A stretch of 64,000 nucleotides of DNA, taken from the NCBI GenBank assembly GCA_963734575.1, contig CAVTHT010000013.1:1-64000 (forward strand), written 5' to 3'. The notes beneath the pieces are model-generated. The model did no database searches. It had not been told where the DNA came from and was given only the letters and a program-made list of their open reading frames with translations. Below, piece after piece: positions 1-9,368 of the stretch. Positions within the stretch are counted from its first letter, which is position 1, and every line of letters begins with the position of its first letter. This DNA is from CAIWHR01 sp963734575 (GTDB lineage Bacteria; Pseudomonadota; Gammaproteobacteria; Burkholderiales; Casimicrobiaceae). A program made the translations under genes and the position numbers.

Positions 1-10
1 GTAGGTTTTT

Positions 11-75
11 ATCCCTACACGGCCACCAACACGTTCAAGGGCTTGGTGCGAGAGCGCTGGGCCCTTTGTCTTTAA
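11..75. repeat. Left copy of tRNA-3'-end/terminator direct repeat
   Basis: This stretch aligns with 46589-46654: both begin ATCCCTACACGGCC, share GGGCTT and GGGCCCTT in the same order and end in GTCTTT. The right copy follows a degenerate tRNA 3' end, so this one is probably the remains of the same unit. The AAGGGC and GGCCCTT arms can pair ahead of a T-rich run, as in a terminator. It may be the outer repeat of a genomic island. The window starts here, so nothing upstream can be checked. Confidence 0.5.
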
Positions 76-110
76 AGGAGACGCGGGCGGCGTCGTGGGC
101 CCGTGGCGTT

Positions 111-731
111 TCACGGGTCTCGGAGCCAGCGTGGGCGGTACGCAGCGACGGCCGCGCGTTCCATGTCTTTCAACATCGACGCGACTCGCGCGTCGGCCCA
201 TTTGGTATGCCAAGCCCAGAGACCGGCCTCGAGATGAAGAATCGCGTTTTCGAAACGTGTGCCCGTGTGCATGCCCTTGCCGACCGGCTCATCGAGCAGC
301 CGCGCTAGCCACGCTAGCGGACCAACCTCACGAACTGCGCGCGCGAGGTCGTGGCGCCCGACAACATGAATGCGGACTTTGCCGCCGCCAGCGAGATACG
401 CGATAAGGTTCTTGTCTCCATTGCCGGCGCGCATTTGAGCGTGATGGAAATTGGCGCCGTCGAGACCGTCGCCCCGGAACATACGATCACTGCGAGCCTG
501 TGATCCGACATATAGCCGATCACCAGAACCCAGAGCCGTGAGCTTCGCATCGGCCGGAATGGCCACATACAACCATTCGCCATCGTGAACCTTGGGACGG
601 TGAAGTACAGAGTTCACCAGGGGCCAGTGGTAGAACTTCCTTTTCGCGTAGTCGTATGTCCGCCCGGGCACGATTGCGTTGATCGTGATGTACGGTTGAA
701 AGAACGGCGCAAGAAAGCGAAGCATGTCCAT
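111..731 (-). CDS. Uncharacterised protein, weak GIY-YIG-like layout
   Basis: A 206-residue open frame with ATG behind a good ribosome site (GGAGAG, about 5 bases upstream on the minus strand). The middle reads LYVGSQ, then an arginine, HHAQMRAGNGDKN, then L..YLAGGG. That order loosely resembles GIY-YIG nucleases (YxG, R, H, N), but the signature GIY pair is not clear, so function is not assigned. The C-terminal third is rich in Ala, Trp and Arg. It lies between the left repeat and the divergent hsd operon, in a defence-type neighbourhood. I am fairly sure it is a gene and unsure of its role. Confidence 0.6.
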   Translation of the reverse strand: MDMLRFLAPFFQPYITINAIVPGRTYDYAKRKFYHWPLVNSVLHRPKVHDGEWLYVAIPADAKLTALGSGDRLYVGSQARSDRMFRGDGLDGANFHHAQMRAGNGDKNLIAYLAGGGKVRIHVVGRHDLARAVREVGPLAWLARLLDEPVGKGMHTGTRFENAILHLEAGLWAWHTKWADARVASMLKDMERAAVAAYRPRWLRDP

Positions 732-1078
732 GGACTCTCCGGTGCTGAGTTGGGGAAAGTTTAATTACAACAGCCCAAAGTAGGCGCGCCAACCCCACCT
801 AAGTCTCTGAAATGGCAGGCGCAAATCTGTGGCACTCATTCGCGCGGCCGTGGGGCTGTCGTCGACAACTGGCCAAATAGCACGGACCCGGCGGCAGAGC
901 AGTCAGGAACGGGCGGAGGGAAATTCGCCACAGGCGGGGATAGCAAGAATGTTGCACGGACGCAAACACTGGCCAAACGCATGATGAGGTCCCTACACTT
1001 CGGGGATACTCGGCGACCTTCACGCGCAAGAGAGCAGCCTCCGCTGTCCAATGAACCGCCAATCATCGCCACACAAAA
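732..1078. other. Intergenic region upstream of hsdM
   Basis: This is the divergent spacer between the leftmost minus-strand gene and hsdM. Short open frames cross it but lack ribosome sites and show arginine/serine-rich shadow composition. Promoters for both neighbours should lie here. I could not pick out convincing -35/-10 pairs. Confidence 0.5.
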
Positions 1079-3217
1079 TTGTCAAAAATCTCCCAGACGC
1101 CACCGGTGACGCAACAAGAGCTCATTAACCTCATCTGGTCCATTGCCAACAAGCTTCGCGGCCCGTACCGTCCCCCGCAATACCGCAAAGTGATGATCCC
1201 GCTGACCGTGCTGCGTCGGCTGGACTGCGTGCTGGCACCGACGAAGGAGAAGGTGCTCGCTGAGTACAAGGAGCTGAAAGCCCGGAAGCTCGACGATAAG
1301 ACCATCGAGGCGACGATCTGCCGGCGCCTCAAGCTTTCGTTCTTCAATACCAGCCGCTTTACCTTCGCAAAGCTACTTGGTGATCCGGACAAGCTGCCAG
1401 CGAATCTGGTCGCCTACATCAAAGGCTTCTCGGGAGCGACGCGCCAGATCCTCGAACGATTCGAGTTCGACAAGGAGATCGAGAAGCTCGACAAGGCCAA
1501 CCGACTATTCGAGATCGTCAAGACCATGGCGGCGGTCGACTTGCACCCGCACAAGGTGCCCAACACCGCGATGGGCTACGTGTTCGAGGACTTGGTCCGC
1601 AGGTTCAACGAGCAGGCGAATGAGGAGGCCGGAGACCACTTCACGCCGCGCGAGGTGATCCGGTTGATGGTGCACCTGCTGTTCAGTCCGGACGACGAGG
1701 TGTTCACGCGTCAAGGAGCCATCCGCACGCTCTACGATCCATGCTGCGGCACGGGCGGCATGCTGACCGTGGCGGACGAGTACGTGCGGGAGCACGCACC
1801 CGGGTTGACCTTGAAGGTGTTCGGCCAGGAGTACAACGAGGAGTCACACGCGATCTGCGGCTCCGACATGATCATCAAGGGCGAGGACGCGTCGAACATC
1901 GTCTTCGGCGACACCCTGGGCGACGGCAAGACGCGCGACGGATTCCCCGACCAGAAGTTCCACTACATGCTCGCCAACCCGCCATTCGGGGTTGAGTGGA
2001 AGCCACAGGCGGACAAGGTCGAGAAGGAGCATGCCGACCTGGGCTTCTCCGGTCGCTTCGGGCCCGGCGTGCCGCGCATCAACGACGGCGCGCTGCTGTT
2101 CCTGCTGCACATGATCAGCAAGCGGCGCAAGCCCGAGGACGGCGGCACTCGCATCGGTATCGTGTTCAACGGCTCGCCGCTCTTCACCGGCGACGCCGGC
2201 TCGGGTGAGTCCGAGATCCGCCGGTGGATCATCGAGAACGACTGGCTGGAAGCGATCGTCGGTCTGCCCGACCAGATGTTCTACAACACCGGCATCCTGA
2301 CGTACATCTGGATCGTCACCAACCGTAAGGAGCCGCACCGCTGCGGCAAGGTACAGCTGATTGATGCCACCGGCTTCTTCCAGAAGATGCGCAAGAGCCT
2401 GGGCGACAAGCGCAACGAGATGTCGCTCGAGCACATCGGTGCCGTGACGCGTCTGTACGCCGAGTATAAGGAAGGCGAGTACGTCCGCATCTTCGATAAC
2501 CGCGAGTTCGGCTACATCAAGCTCACGGTCGAGCGTCCGCTGCGGTTGAACTTCCAGGCCAGCGACGACCGCATCGCGCGCCTTCCCGAAGAAAGCGCCT
2601 TCGCCGCGCTGGCCGAGTCTAAGAAGCGCAAGAGCAAGGCGGAGATCGAGGCCGAGCAGGGAGCGGGTCGGGCGATGCAGGTGGCGATAGTGACGGCGCT
2701 CGAGGCGATGGATGGCACAGTTGTCTATCGCAGCCGCCCTGCCTTCGTGACGGCACTGGGCGGCACGCTCGATGCAGCCGGTCTCACCGTGGCGGCGCCC
2801 GTCCGCAAGGCCATCCTCAGCGCGCTGTCGGAGCGTGACGAGACGGCAGAGATCTGCCGTGAGAAGGACGCGGTCGACGGCGCTCTAGAGCCCGATCCGG
2901 AGTTGCGCGACACCGAGAACATTCCTCTACCTGCGGACTTTCCTTTGCCGGTGCCGCTGGATTACGGCGCGAAACAGGATAACAGCCGAGTCGTGACGAT
3001 CGTGCGCGAGCACTGTGATGTTTACTTCGAGCGCGAAGTGCGCCCGCATATGCCGGACGCCTGGATTGACTACGACAGGACGAAGATCGGTTTCGAAATT
3101 CCGTTCAACCGTCACTTTTACAAGTACGTGCCGCCGCGGTCGCTGCCAGACATCGAGAAGGACATCCGAACGCTGGAGGATGACATCCTCAGGTTGCTGC
3201 GGGAGGTGGCGACGTGA
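1079..3217 (+). CDS. hsdM: Type I restriction-modification DNA methyltransferase subunit HsdM
   Basis: N6-adenine methyltransferase subunit of a type I restriction-modification system. With HsdS it methylates the recognition site; with HsdR it forms the restriction complex. The 712-residue protein has an N-terminal helical HsdM domain (about 1-150), the AdoMet-binding motif DPCCGTGG from Asp220 and the adenine-methyltransferase catalytic motif NPPF at 300-303. The C-terminal third is charged and ends in a predicted coiled stretch suited to HsdS contact. The frame starts with TTG at 1079 and has no clear ribosome site; the N-terminal sequence fits the family start. The stop overlaps the GTG of hsdS (GTGA), so the two are translationally coupled. 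No frameshift seen, so it looks functional. Confidence 0.95.
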   Translation: MSKISQTPPVTQQELINLIWSIANKLRGPYRPPQYRKVMIPLTVLRRLDCVLAPTKEKVLAEYKELKARKLDDKTIEATICRRLKLSFFNTSRFTFAKLLGDPDKLPANLVAYIKGFSGATRQILERFEFDKEIEKLDKANRLFEIVKTMAAVDLHPHKVPNTAMGYVFEDLVRRFNEQANEEAGDHFTPREVIRLMVHLLFSPDDEVFTRQGAIRTLYDPCCGTGGMLTVADEYVREHAPGLTLKVFGQEYNEESHAICGSDMIIKGEDASNIVFGDTLGDGKTRDGFPDQKFHYMLANPPFGVEWKPQADKVEKEHADLGFSGRFGPGVPRINDGALLFLLHMISKRRKPEDGGTRIGIVFNGSPLFTGDAGSGESEIRRWIIENDWLEAIVGLPDQMFYNTGILTYIWIVTNRKEPHRCGKVQLIDATGFFQKMRKSLGDKRNEMSLEHIGAVTRLYAEYKEGEYVRIFDNREFGYIKLTVERPLRLNFQASDDRIARLPEESAFAALAESKKRKSKAEIEAEQGAGRAMQVAIVTALEAMDGTVVYRSRPAFVTALGGTLDAAGLTVAAPVRKAILSALSERDETAEICREKDAVDGALEPDPELRDTENIPLPADFPLPVPLDYGAKQDNSRVVTIVREHCDVYFEREVRPHMPDAWIDYDRTKIGFEIPFNRHFYKYVPPRSLPDIEKDIRTLEDDILRLLREVAT

Positions 3218-4569
3218 CCAAGTGGGCGCAGCGGCGATATGGGGCTACCAAGACCGCAGGGCTTTGTTGGGTGGACCGCGTGCCCTCCCACTGGGAAATC
3301 AAGCGCCTAAAATTCACCGTGAATGGCTGTTACAACGGTATCTGGGGTGTGGAACCTGATGGCGGCGACAGTGACATTGCGTGTGTTCGCGTCGCGGACT
3401 TTGATCGGGTCAGGTTCCGTGTGAATGTCGAGATACCGACCGTGCGAAGCGTTTCGCAAACGGAGCGAAGGAAACGCGTGCTCTGTCGTGGCGACCTGCT
3501 GCTGGAGAAGTCTGGAGGTGGTGAGTTGCAGCCAGTCGGCGCGGTTGTGGTATTCGAACAGGCGAAACTGGCGGTGTCATCGAACTTCGTTGCACGCTTG
3601 CCCGTTAAGCCGTCGTGCGACGCCCGCTTTCTGACATACGTTCACGCGACGTTGTATGCGGGGGGCGTTAACAAGCGATCAATCAGGCAAACAACCGGCA
3701 TTCAGAACCTGGATTCCGACAGTTATTTATCCGAGCATGTGCCGTTACCGCCGTTGCCCGAGCAACGGACAATCGCGACCTTCCTCGACCGCGAAACAGC
3801 GCGAGTCGACGCGCTCATCGAAAAGAAGCGCCTGCTCATCGAGTTGTTGCAGGAAAAGCGCGCGGCGATCATTGGTCGAGCTGTAACTACTGGACTGGAC
3901 AGGCACGCCGCGCTGCGCGAATCGAGCGTGCCTTGGCTCGGCCTCGTTCCGCGCCATTGGGCAGTTGCACCAGTGAGGGCACGTTACGAAGTGGTGCTCG
4001 GGAAGATGCTTGATGAGAAGCGCATCCAGCATACCGCGCTCGCTCCGTACCTGCGCAATGTGGACGTTCAGTGGAGTGGGATCAATGTGTACGATTTGCC
4101 TGAGATGGACTTTGGTACGCGCGATAGAAAGAAATTTTCGCTGCGTAGAGGCGATCTACTTGTATGCGAGGGCGGGGAAGTGGGGCGCACGGCGATCTGG
4201 GAGGGTCAGTTGGACCCCTGCTTCTTTCAGAAGGCGCTACACCGACTACGTCCTACCGTACCTAACAGGGACGATCCGCGTTTCATGAAGTACCTAATGC
4301 GTTGGGCGGCGGAGTACGGCATTTTCGCCGCAACTGGTAACGCCAACACGATCGACCATTTAACTGCTGACAAGCTGCGAAAGCACCGGTTTGGCTTTCC
4401 GCCGATGGACGAGCAACGCAGTATTGCGGACTCCTTGGATGGCGAGACCGTGAAGATTGATCGATTGATCGACAGGCAACAAGCCGTGATTTTGCTGCTG
4501 AGCGAACGACGTACCGCTCTGATTGCCGCGGCCGTGACCGGACAAATCGATGTGCGGGAAGCCGCCTAA
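3214..4569 (+). CDS. hsdS: Type I restriction-modification specificity subunit HsdS
   Basis: DNA-recognition subunit that sets the bipartite target of the HsdMSR complex. The 451-residue protein has the usual two-fold plan: target-recognition domain 1, a conserved helical spacer containing LPPLPEQRTIATFLD (about 177), target-recognition domain 2, and a second spacer with FPPMDEQRSIADSLD (about 395). GTG start overlaps the hsdM stop; the TAA stop overlaps the ATG of hsdR (TAATG). The specificity itself cannot be read from sequence. Length and both repeats are intact. Confidence 0.95.
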   Translation: MTKWAQRRYGATKTAGLCWVDRVPSHWEIKRLKFTVNGCYNGIWGVEPDGGDSDIACVRVADFDRVRFRVNVEIPTVRSVSQTERRKRVLCRGDLLLEKSGGGELQPVGAVVVFEQAKLAVSSNFVARLPVKPSCDARFLTYVHATLYAGGVNKRSIRQTTGIQNLDSDSYLSEHVPLPPLPEQRTIATFLDRETARVDALIEKKRLLIELLQEKRAAIIGRAVTTGLDRHAALRESSVPWLGLVPRHWAVAPVRARYEVVLGKMLDEKRIQHTALAPYLRNVDVQWSGINVYDLPEMDFGTRDRKKFSLRRGDLLVCEGGEVGRTAIWEGQLDPCFFQKALHRLRPTVPNRDDPRFMKYLMRWAAEYGIFAATGNANTIDHLTADKLRKHRFGFPPMDEQRSIADSLDGETVKIDRLIDRQQAVILLLSERRTALIAAAVTGQIDVREAA

Positions 4570-7500
4570 TGGCGTCCGTCCACAAAGAGGTCAAATTCGA
4601 GGACGCGATCGAGCAGCACCTCCTATCGAACGCGGGCGGCTATGCGAAAGGCAACCCCGCCGCATTCGACCGGAAGCTCGCGCTGTTTGCAGATGACGTT
4701 ATCGCCCTCATTCAGGCGACGCAGGAAACCGCTTGGAAGGCCATCACCAGCTACCACGGGGCGAACGCGCGGACGGCGGTCCTCGATGACCTCGCGAAGG
4801 CGCTGTCCAGCCCGGCCATGGGCGTTCTCCACGTGCTGCGGCAGGGCTTCACGTGCTTCGGCAAGACGCTGCGCGTGGCGTACTTCGCGCCGGCCAACCG
4901 GATGAACCCGGAGACGGAGAAGCAGTACGCCGCGAACCGTCTCACGGTGGCCCGGCAGGTGCACTTCTCGGAGAAGGACGAGAAGTCGCTCGACCTCGTG
5001 CTGGCGCTCAACGGCATACCGGTCATCACGGCGGAGTTGAAGAACCCGCTCACGCATCAGAACGTGCACGACGCGATGCGTCAGTACCGCGAGGACCGCG
5101 ATCCGCGCGAGCTGCTATTCCGCTTCAAGGAGAGGGCGCTGGTGCACTTTGCGGTCGATCCCGACCTGGCCTTCATGACCACGCGGCTGGACGGCAAGGG
5201 CACGTACTTCCTGCCGTTCAACCGGGGCGACAACGGGGGAGCCGGCAATGCGCCGATCGCCAACGGCTACCGCACGGCGTACTTGTGGGAGGAGGTGTGG
5301 CAGCGCGACTCGCTGCTCGACATCCTAGGCCGTTTTGCCCAGCTCGAGAAGATCGAGAAGGACGTCCTGGTGCGCAAGGGCGGCAAGGACACGGTACAGA
5401 AGATCCGCAAGGAGAACGTAATCTTCCCGCGTTACCACCAGCTCGACGCGGTGCGCCGGCTCACGTCCTCGGCCCGGACGCAGGGCGCCGGCCATAATTA
5501 CCTGGTGCAACACTCGGCAGGCAGCGGCAAAAGCAACACGATCGCCTGGTTGGGACATCGGCTGTCGACCTTGCACGACGCCACCGATGCCAAGGTGTTT
5601 GATTCCGTCATCGTGATCACCGACCGGCGGGTGCTCGACCGCCAGTTGCAGGATACGGTGTACCAGTTCGAGCACAAAGGCGGCGTCGTCAAAAAGATTG
5701 ATGAGGATTCGACCCAGCTCGCCGAGGCACTGAAAGAACGCACGCCGATCATCATCACAACCCTGCAGAAGTTCCCTTTCGTTACGGAGAAGATCGGCGC
5801 CCTGCCGGCGCAGCGGTACGCGGTTATCGTGGACGAGGCGCACAGCTCGCAGTCCGGCGAACAGGCGGCCGAGCTGAAAGGCATCCTGAACGACGCCGCG
5901 TTGCGCGCGAAGGCCAAGGCACTGGCACAGGAAGAGGGCAACGGGGAGGACGACAGCGACGCCGAGGCGCTGCTGCTGATGATGCTCAAACGCGGCAGGC
6001 AGCCGAACATCAGCTTCTTCGCGTTCACCGCGACGCCAAAGTTCAAGACCCTGAAGATCTTCGATGAGCCGGGGCCGAACGGGAAGGCACCGTTCCATCT
6101 GTACACGATGCGCCAGGCCATCGAGGAGCGATTCATCCTCGACGTGCTGCGCAACTACACCACTTACAAGGCGTACTACCGCTTGATCGAAACGGCCGCC
6201 GAGGATCCGGTCGTTGAGAAGAAAGAGGCGGCCAGGGCGCTGGCGCGGTTCATCCGGCACCACCCCCACAATCTCGCGAGCAAGGTAGAGGTGATGGTCG
6301 AGCATTTTCGCGCCCACACCCGGCACAAGATCGGTGGTCGGGCCAAAGCGATGGTGGTGACAGACTCGCGCCTCTCGGCGGTGCGCTACAAGCAGGCGTT
6401 CGACAAATACATCAAGGACAAAGGCTACGACGACATCAGAGCGCTGGTGGCGTTCTCTGGCACCTTGGACGACCCGGATTTCGACGGGCAGAGCTACTCC
6501 GAGCAGGGCATGAACGGCATCCCGGAGAGCCAGCTGGCGGAGAAGTTCGAGACTGAGGCGTACCAGGTGCTGATCGTCGCGGAGAAGTACCAGACCGGCT
6601 TCGACCAGCCGCTGCTGCACACGATGTACGTGGACAAGCGGCTCGACGGCGTGCAGGCGGTACAGACGTTGTCACGCCTGAACCGTACCTGTGCCGGCAA
6701 GGAGGACACCTTCGTCCTCGACTTCTACAACGAGCGCGAGGACATCTTTCGGGCGTTCAAACCGTACTACGAGCTGACCATGGCCGCCGAGGACGTGGAG
6801 CCGCATAAGCTGTACGAGTTGAAGGCTAAGCTCGACGCGGCGCACGTCTACTACCCCGACGAGGTGAAGGCGCTATGCGCGGCCTTCTTCAGCGGCGGGC
6901 AGCATGAACGAGCGCACGCGAAGCTCTACACGCTGCTAGATCCTGCTGTGGAGCGGTTCAAGGCTCTGGATAAGACAGCCCAGGACGACTTTCGCGGCTG
7001 GTTGGTCAGCTTTCGCAATCTGTACGGATTTCTGTCGCAGGTGATTCCGTATCAGGACTCAGCACTCGAGGCGCTGCACACGTACCTGCGCTTTCTAGGT
7101 GCGAAGCTCCCACCAGCCGAGCGCGGCAAGGCGTTTGAGCTGGACGGAGAAGTCGCGTTGAAGTTCTACCGTCTCGAAAAGATTGCCGAGGGACAGATTG
7201 CACTGACCGCTGGGGAGACGGAAGGGCTCTATGGACCGACCGAGGTAGGCGGCCGACGCAGCGAGCCTGAGCAGGTGAAGCTATCTACCTTAGTCGACCA
7301 GCTGAACGAGCGGTTCGGCACCGACTTCAGGCCCGCCGATCAGCTCTTCTTCGATCAGATCGAGGCCGACGCGCTCGATCGCGACGACATTCGCGAAGCA
7401 GCAAGCGCGAATTCCATAGACGATTTCAAGCTCGTGTTCGACAAGGAGCTGGAGGGGCTCTTCGTGGACCGTATGGAAGGGAACGATGACATCTTCCGTC

Positions 7501-7613
7501 GCGTCATGCAGGACGAACAGTTTCGGGCAATGGCGGGGGCCTACCTGATGGGCAAGGTGTACGACAAGGCACGCGAAGCATCTCGCGGCAAAACGAGGCG
7601 CGCGGAGCCTTAG
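4569..7613 (+). CDS. hsdR: Type I restriction endonuclease subunit HsdR
   Basis: Motor and nuclease subunit that translocates DNA and cuts when the site is unmethylated. The 1014-residue protein carries an N-terminal PD-(D/E)XK nuclease domain with ELKNP near residue 156. A superfamily 2 helicase core follows: Walker A AGSGKS (about 316-321), DEAH at about 422-425 and TATP near 486. A second RecA-like domain contains the LNRT segment, and a long helical C-terminus contacts HsdM/HsdS. Third gene of the hsdMSR operon, coupled to hsdS by a one-base overlap. All motifs are present and the frame is intact. Confidence 0.95.
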   Translation: MASVHKEVKFEDAIEQHLLSNAGGYAKGNPAAFDRKLALFADDVIALIQATQETAWKAITSYHGANARTAVLDDLAKALSSPAMGVLHVLRQGFTCFGKTLRVAYFAPANRMNPETEKQYAANRLTVARQVHFSEKDEKSLDLVLALNGIPVITAELKNPLTHQNVHDAMRQYREDRDPRELLFRFKERALVHFAVDPDLAFMTTRLDGKGTYFLPFNRGDNGGAGNAPIANGYRTAYLWEEVWQRDSLLDILGRFAQLEKIEKDVLVRKGGKDTVQKIRKENVIFPRYHQLDAVRRLTSSARTQGAGHNYLVQHSAGSGKSNTIAWLGHRLSTLHDATDAKVFDSVIVITDRRVLDRQLQDTVYQFEHKGGVVKKIDEDSTQLAEALKERTPIIITTLQKFPFVTEKIGALPAQRYAVIVDEAHSSQSGEQAAELKGILNDAALRAKAKALAQEEGNGEDDSDAEALLLMMLKRGRQPNISFFAFTATPKFKTLKIFDEPGPNGKAPFHLYTMRQAIEERFILDVLRNYTTYKAYYRLIETAAEDPVVEKKEAARALARFIRHHPHNLASKVEVMVEHFRAHTRHKIGGRAKAMVVTDSRLSAVRYKQAFDKYIKDKGYDDIRALVAFSGTLDDPDFDGQSYSEQGMNGIPESQLAEKFETEAYQVLIVAEKYQTGFDQPLLHTMYVDKRLDGVQAVQTLSRLNRTCAGKEDTFVLDFYNEREDIFRAFKPYYELTMAAEDVEPHKLYELKAKLDAAHVYYPDEVKALCAAFFSGGQHERAHAKLYTLLDPAVERFKALDKTAQDDFRGWLVSFRNLYGFLSQVIPYQDSALEALHTYLRFLGAKLPPAERGKAFELDGEVALKFYRLEKIAEGQIALTAGETEGLYGPTEVGGRRSEPEQVKLSTLVDQLNERFGTDFRPADQLFFDQIEADALDRDDIREAASANSIDDFKLVFDKELEGLFVDRMEGNDDIFRRVMQDEQFRAMAGAYLMGKVYDKAREASRGKTRRAEP

Positions 7614-7805
7614 ATCCGGAAATCCAAAGGTCGCGGCCAAGGACGCGCAGCGGTCCACTCTTGTCTGTCACTGGTAACGATCTATCAAATGGCGGCAGCG
7701 GGACGATCAATGCGGCAAGTTCGCTAGACACGTTGGCGCGTTGCGGCGCGAACAAACTCACGCACGCGTTACCGATCGTCGACGGTCGTAGAAATCGACC
7801 GGCTG

Positions 7806-8632
7806 TTGCGGGATCAATGGGGAATCCGGTTCACGGAAACCAAAGAAGGTGTGCATGAGCAGCTCGAAGGTGCCGCGCGGGATATGGGTGGAGCAACTGA
7901 CGTTATCAGAACGGCGGCTGAGTTGGCGCGTGCCGATGGCCAACGAGGCATGCGAGCAAAAGAGGTCGCGCTGTTCTCGCTAATGGCGAAGGATGACACC
8001 GTCTTCCGCATCGTGACGTCCTCTCGACGGCACCTGATCCTAGATTCGATCGCCCAGATCGTCGGGCTCATTCGGCTGGCCCAGATCACGGGGACCGTAC
8101 TCGATGTAGGGTGTCACGCCGGATTCGTTTCTTCCACCGCTGCGCGCTTCGTCGGGAATCACTTTGTTGGGATCGACCCTGCCTCCGAGGCCGTGCAATA
8201 CGGGCAGCGTGCGACTGCGAATACACCACGAGTCGAACTCGTGCATGCGCGCATCCCGTGGACGATCGAACGCAAGTTTTCTATGGTGGTGTCGATCGAC
8301 TACATGCCCGGAAATGACGGCGATCGAGGTCTTTTTCTTCGGGCCGTCGGAGATTTTTTGGAGAAGGTAGGATTGCGTTGATCGCGTCGCAGCACCTCCT
8401 GCTGAGCAAAGCCGACCTGTTGCGCAGACAGTTAACGAACGCACGACTCGGCTTCGGCTTCGCCGATGTGATAGGCGGATACGGTGGCGCTCCTACGGGG
8501 TACGAGGCGGAGGGACTTGTCGCGCTGGTCAAAGGCGCGAAAGTGGCGCTCCCGGCGGGTGTAAAGGCGCGAATGGAGAGCGAATGGGGACACAGTTCCG
8601 CGATTACGCCAACCGACCGACGACACCACTAG
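7806..8632 (+). pseudogene. SAM-dependent methyltransferase, split by a frameshift
   Basis: The first frame (TTG 7806 to 8381) has a class I methyltransferase motif I, VLDVGCHAG at about residues 98-106, followed by VGIDP as the acidic motif II. It stops at 8381, where the downstream frame (8378-8632) continues the fold's C-terminal half (IASQHLLLSKADLL onward). One lost or gained base near 8370 explains the split. Translational coupling through the TTGA overlap is the alternative. Target unknown. Start uncertain; an in-frame GTG at 7851 is possible. It follows hsdR by about 190 bases on the same strand. Confidence 0.6.
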
Positions 8633-8718
8633 ACCGGAAGACACAAGGCGATGAGCGATCGTCTCGCAAACACGACGATGAAGCAGGCAGTCAGATGGGC
8701 TGAACGGCGATCACGACC

Positions 8719-9363
8719 ATGAGCGCCCGTTTGGGACGAGTTATCTCCTACGAAAAGCTCGAGGACCTCGGCCGTGTCAGGCTGTCGAAGAGCTTCTTCA
8801 TGCGTGACTTCCTGTACAGCGAGATTGCGAACTGGCATCGCGTGCCGAACTTCCCGGATGATCCAGACGTCGCGATTGAGACCGGGACGTTCCTCTGCGA
8901 GGAGCTGCTCGAGCCGCTGCAGGATGCGTTCGGCCGGATCGCGATTCGCTCGGGCTACCGCTCGCCGGTCGTCAACGCGCTCGGGAACGAGAAAGGCCAC
9001 AACTGCGCGAGCAACGAAGCCAACTACGCCCGCCACATATGGGACTTCCGCGGCGCCGACGGGCAGCTCGGTGCCACCGCGTGCATCGTCGTGCCGTGGT
9101 TCATTGAGCGCTTCGACCCGAGGGACTCGTGGCAGGCGATGGCGTGGTGGGTCCACGATAACCTGCCGTACAGTACGGTGGAATTTTTCTCGAAGCTTGG
9201 AGCGTTCAACATCGGCTGGTGCGAGGTCGCCGAGCGTCGGATCGACAGCTACGTCGGCGGCGGACGGAACTGCCTGACCAAGCCCGGCATGCCGAACCAC
9301 GCGGGGCGGCATGACGCCATGTATCCCGGATTCCCCACGCTGCAAGCAGTTTCTGGGCGCTGA
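8719..9363 (+). CDS. M15-peptidase-like (D-Ala-D-Ala carboxypeptidase fold) protein
   Basis: A 214-residue protein with SGYRSP near residue 78 followed by VNALGN, CASNEANYARHIWD and IVVPWF. The order resembles the zinc-binding architecture of peptidase family M15 (SGYRS..N......H..G.A.D), though the canonical SxHxxGxAxD is replaced by NYARHIWD, so catalytic competence is doubtful. No signal peptide, which argues against a cell-wall role and for a cytoplasmic one. It is co-oriented with the hsd operon and the next gene starts 6 bases after its stop. Function within the defence island is inferred, not known. Confidence 0.55.
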   Translation: MSARLGRVISYEKLEDLGRVRLSKSFFMRDFLYSEIANWHRVPNFPDDPDVAIETGTFLCEELLEPLQDAFGRIAIRSGYRSPVVNALGNEKGHNCASNEANYARHIWDFRGADGQLGATACIVVPWFIERFDPRDSWQAMAWWVHDNLPYSTVEFFSKLGAFNIGWCEVAERRIDSYVGGGRNCLTKPGMPNHAGRHDAMYPGFPTLQAVSGR

Positions 9364-9368
9364 GCGTC

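Noticed and set aside
5325..6620. 431-residue minus-strand frame opposite hsdR
   Set aside because: Shadow of the helicase domain; hsdR motifs are all on the plus strand.
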